From contig JALZVN010000130.1 of assembly GCA_023299965.1 (NCBI GenBank), forward strand, positions 1 to 5,267: 5,267 nt of DNA, written 5' to 3'. Below, one piece after another: positions 5,169-5,267 of this stretch (its first letter is position 1; each line of letters opens with the position of its first letter). The position numbers were made by a program, and so were the translations under genes. The stretch is from Saprospiraceae bacterium (lineage in GTDB: Bacteria; Bacteroidota; Bacteroidia; Chitinophagales; Saprospiraceae). The notes below the pieces were generated by a model. The model did not search any database, had not been told where the DNA came from, and saw nothing but the letters and a program-made list of their open reading frames with translations.

Positions 5169-5267
5169 TTATACAGCGTTAATTCCACCGTGAACTGCTA
5201 TCTCCTCTCCTGTAACGTAAGAAGAATCATCAGATGCTAAGAATAATACAGCTTTAGCCACTTCTTC
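5169..5267 (-). CDS. Short-chain dehydrogenase/reductase (SDR), C-terminal end only
   Basis: Only the last 32 codons and the stop are in the window; the gene continues past the right edge. The residues EEVAKAVLFLASDDSSYVTG followed by EEIAVHGGINAV match the C-terminal signature of classical SDR enzymes: the VA-x-x-x-LFLASD helix, then SSYVTG, then a final strand with a glycine pair where VDGG is common (here VHGG). These are cytoplasmic NAD(P)H-dependent oxidoreductases built on a Rossmann fold. The cofactor-binding and Tyr-x-x-x-Lys active-site regions lie outside the window, so the substrate cannot be told. It is transcribed toward the DinB-family gene, with a terminator between them. Confidence 0.9.
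   Translation of the reverse strand, partial: EEVAKAVLFLASDDSSYVTGEEIAVHGGINAV

Overview
The window looks like a chromosomal piece of a Bacteroidetes bacterium (Cytophagia/Flavobacteriia-like). Four things point there: AT-rich DNA, genes without clear Shine-Dalgarno sites, two promoter-like boxes of the TAnnTTTG type, and protein families that I associate with that phylum. No rRNA, tRNA, CRISPR array or intact insertion sequence was seen.

Layout. Positions 1-126 (minus) are the start of an exported protein that leaves the window. A long gap (127-762) holds a candidate promoter for that gene, a GC-richer folded repeat (about 334-481) whose two ends pair with each other, and a perfect 15-bp palindrome (690-704) upstream of a two-helix membrane protein with a YcxB-like tail (763-1299, plus). 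A second gap (1300-1600) holds an unusual run of five back-to-back hairpins. It is followed by a tightly coupled pair: a 100-residue three-helix membrane protein (1601-1903) and a short LptB-like ABC ATPase (1903-2556), overlapping by one base.

The right half is all on the minus strand, read from right to left. First comes the end of a short-chain dehydrogenase/reductase (5169 to the window edge), followed by a hairpin terminator. Then come a DinB-family metal-binding protein (4578-5075), a sigma-70/ECF sigma factor with a cysteine-containing C-terminal extension (3638-4510) and an exported protein of unknown function (2632-3573). That last gene meets the ABC ATPase gene tail to tail, and one imperfect inverted repeat spans the space between them.

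How the genes work together. The membrane protein/ATPase pair very probably makes one ABC complex with an unknown substrate. The sigma factor and the exported protein are close enough to be co-transcribed, but a functional link is inference. The best candidates for something little described are the mini-permease/ATPase pair, the hairpin run just upstream of it, and the folded repeat at 334-481.
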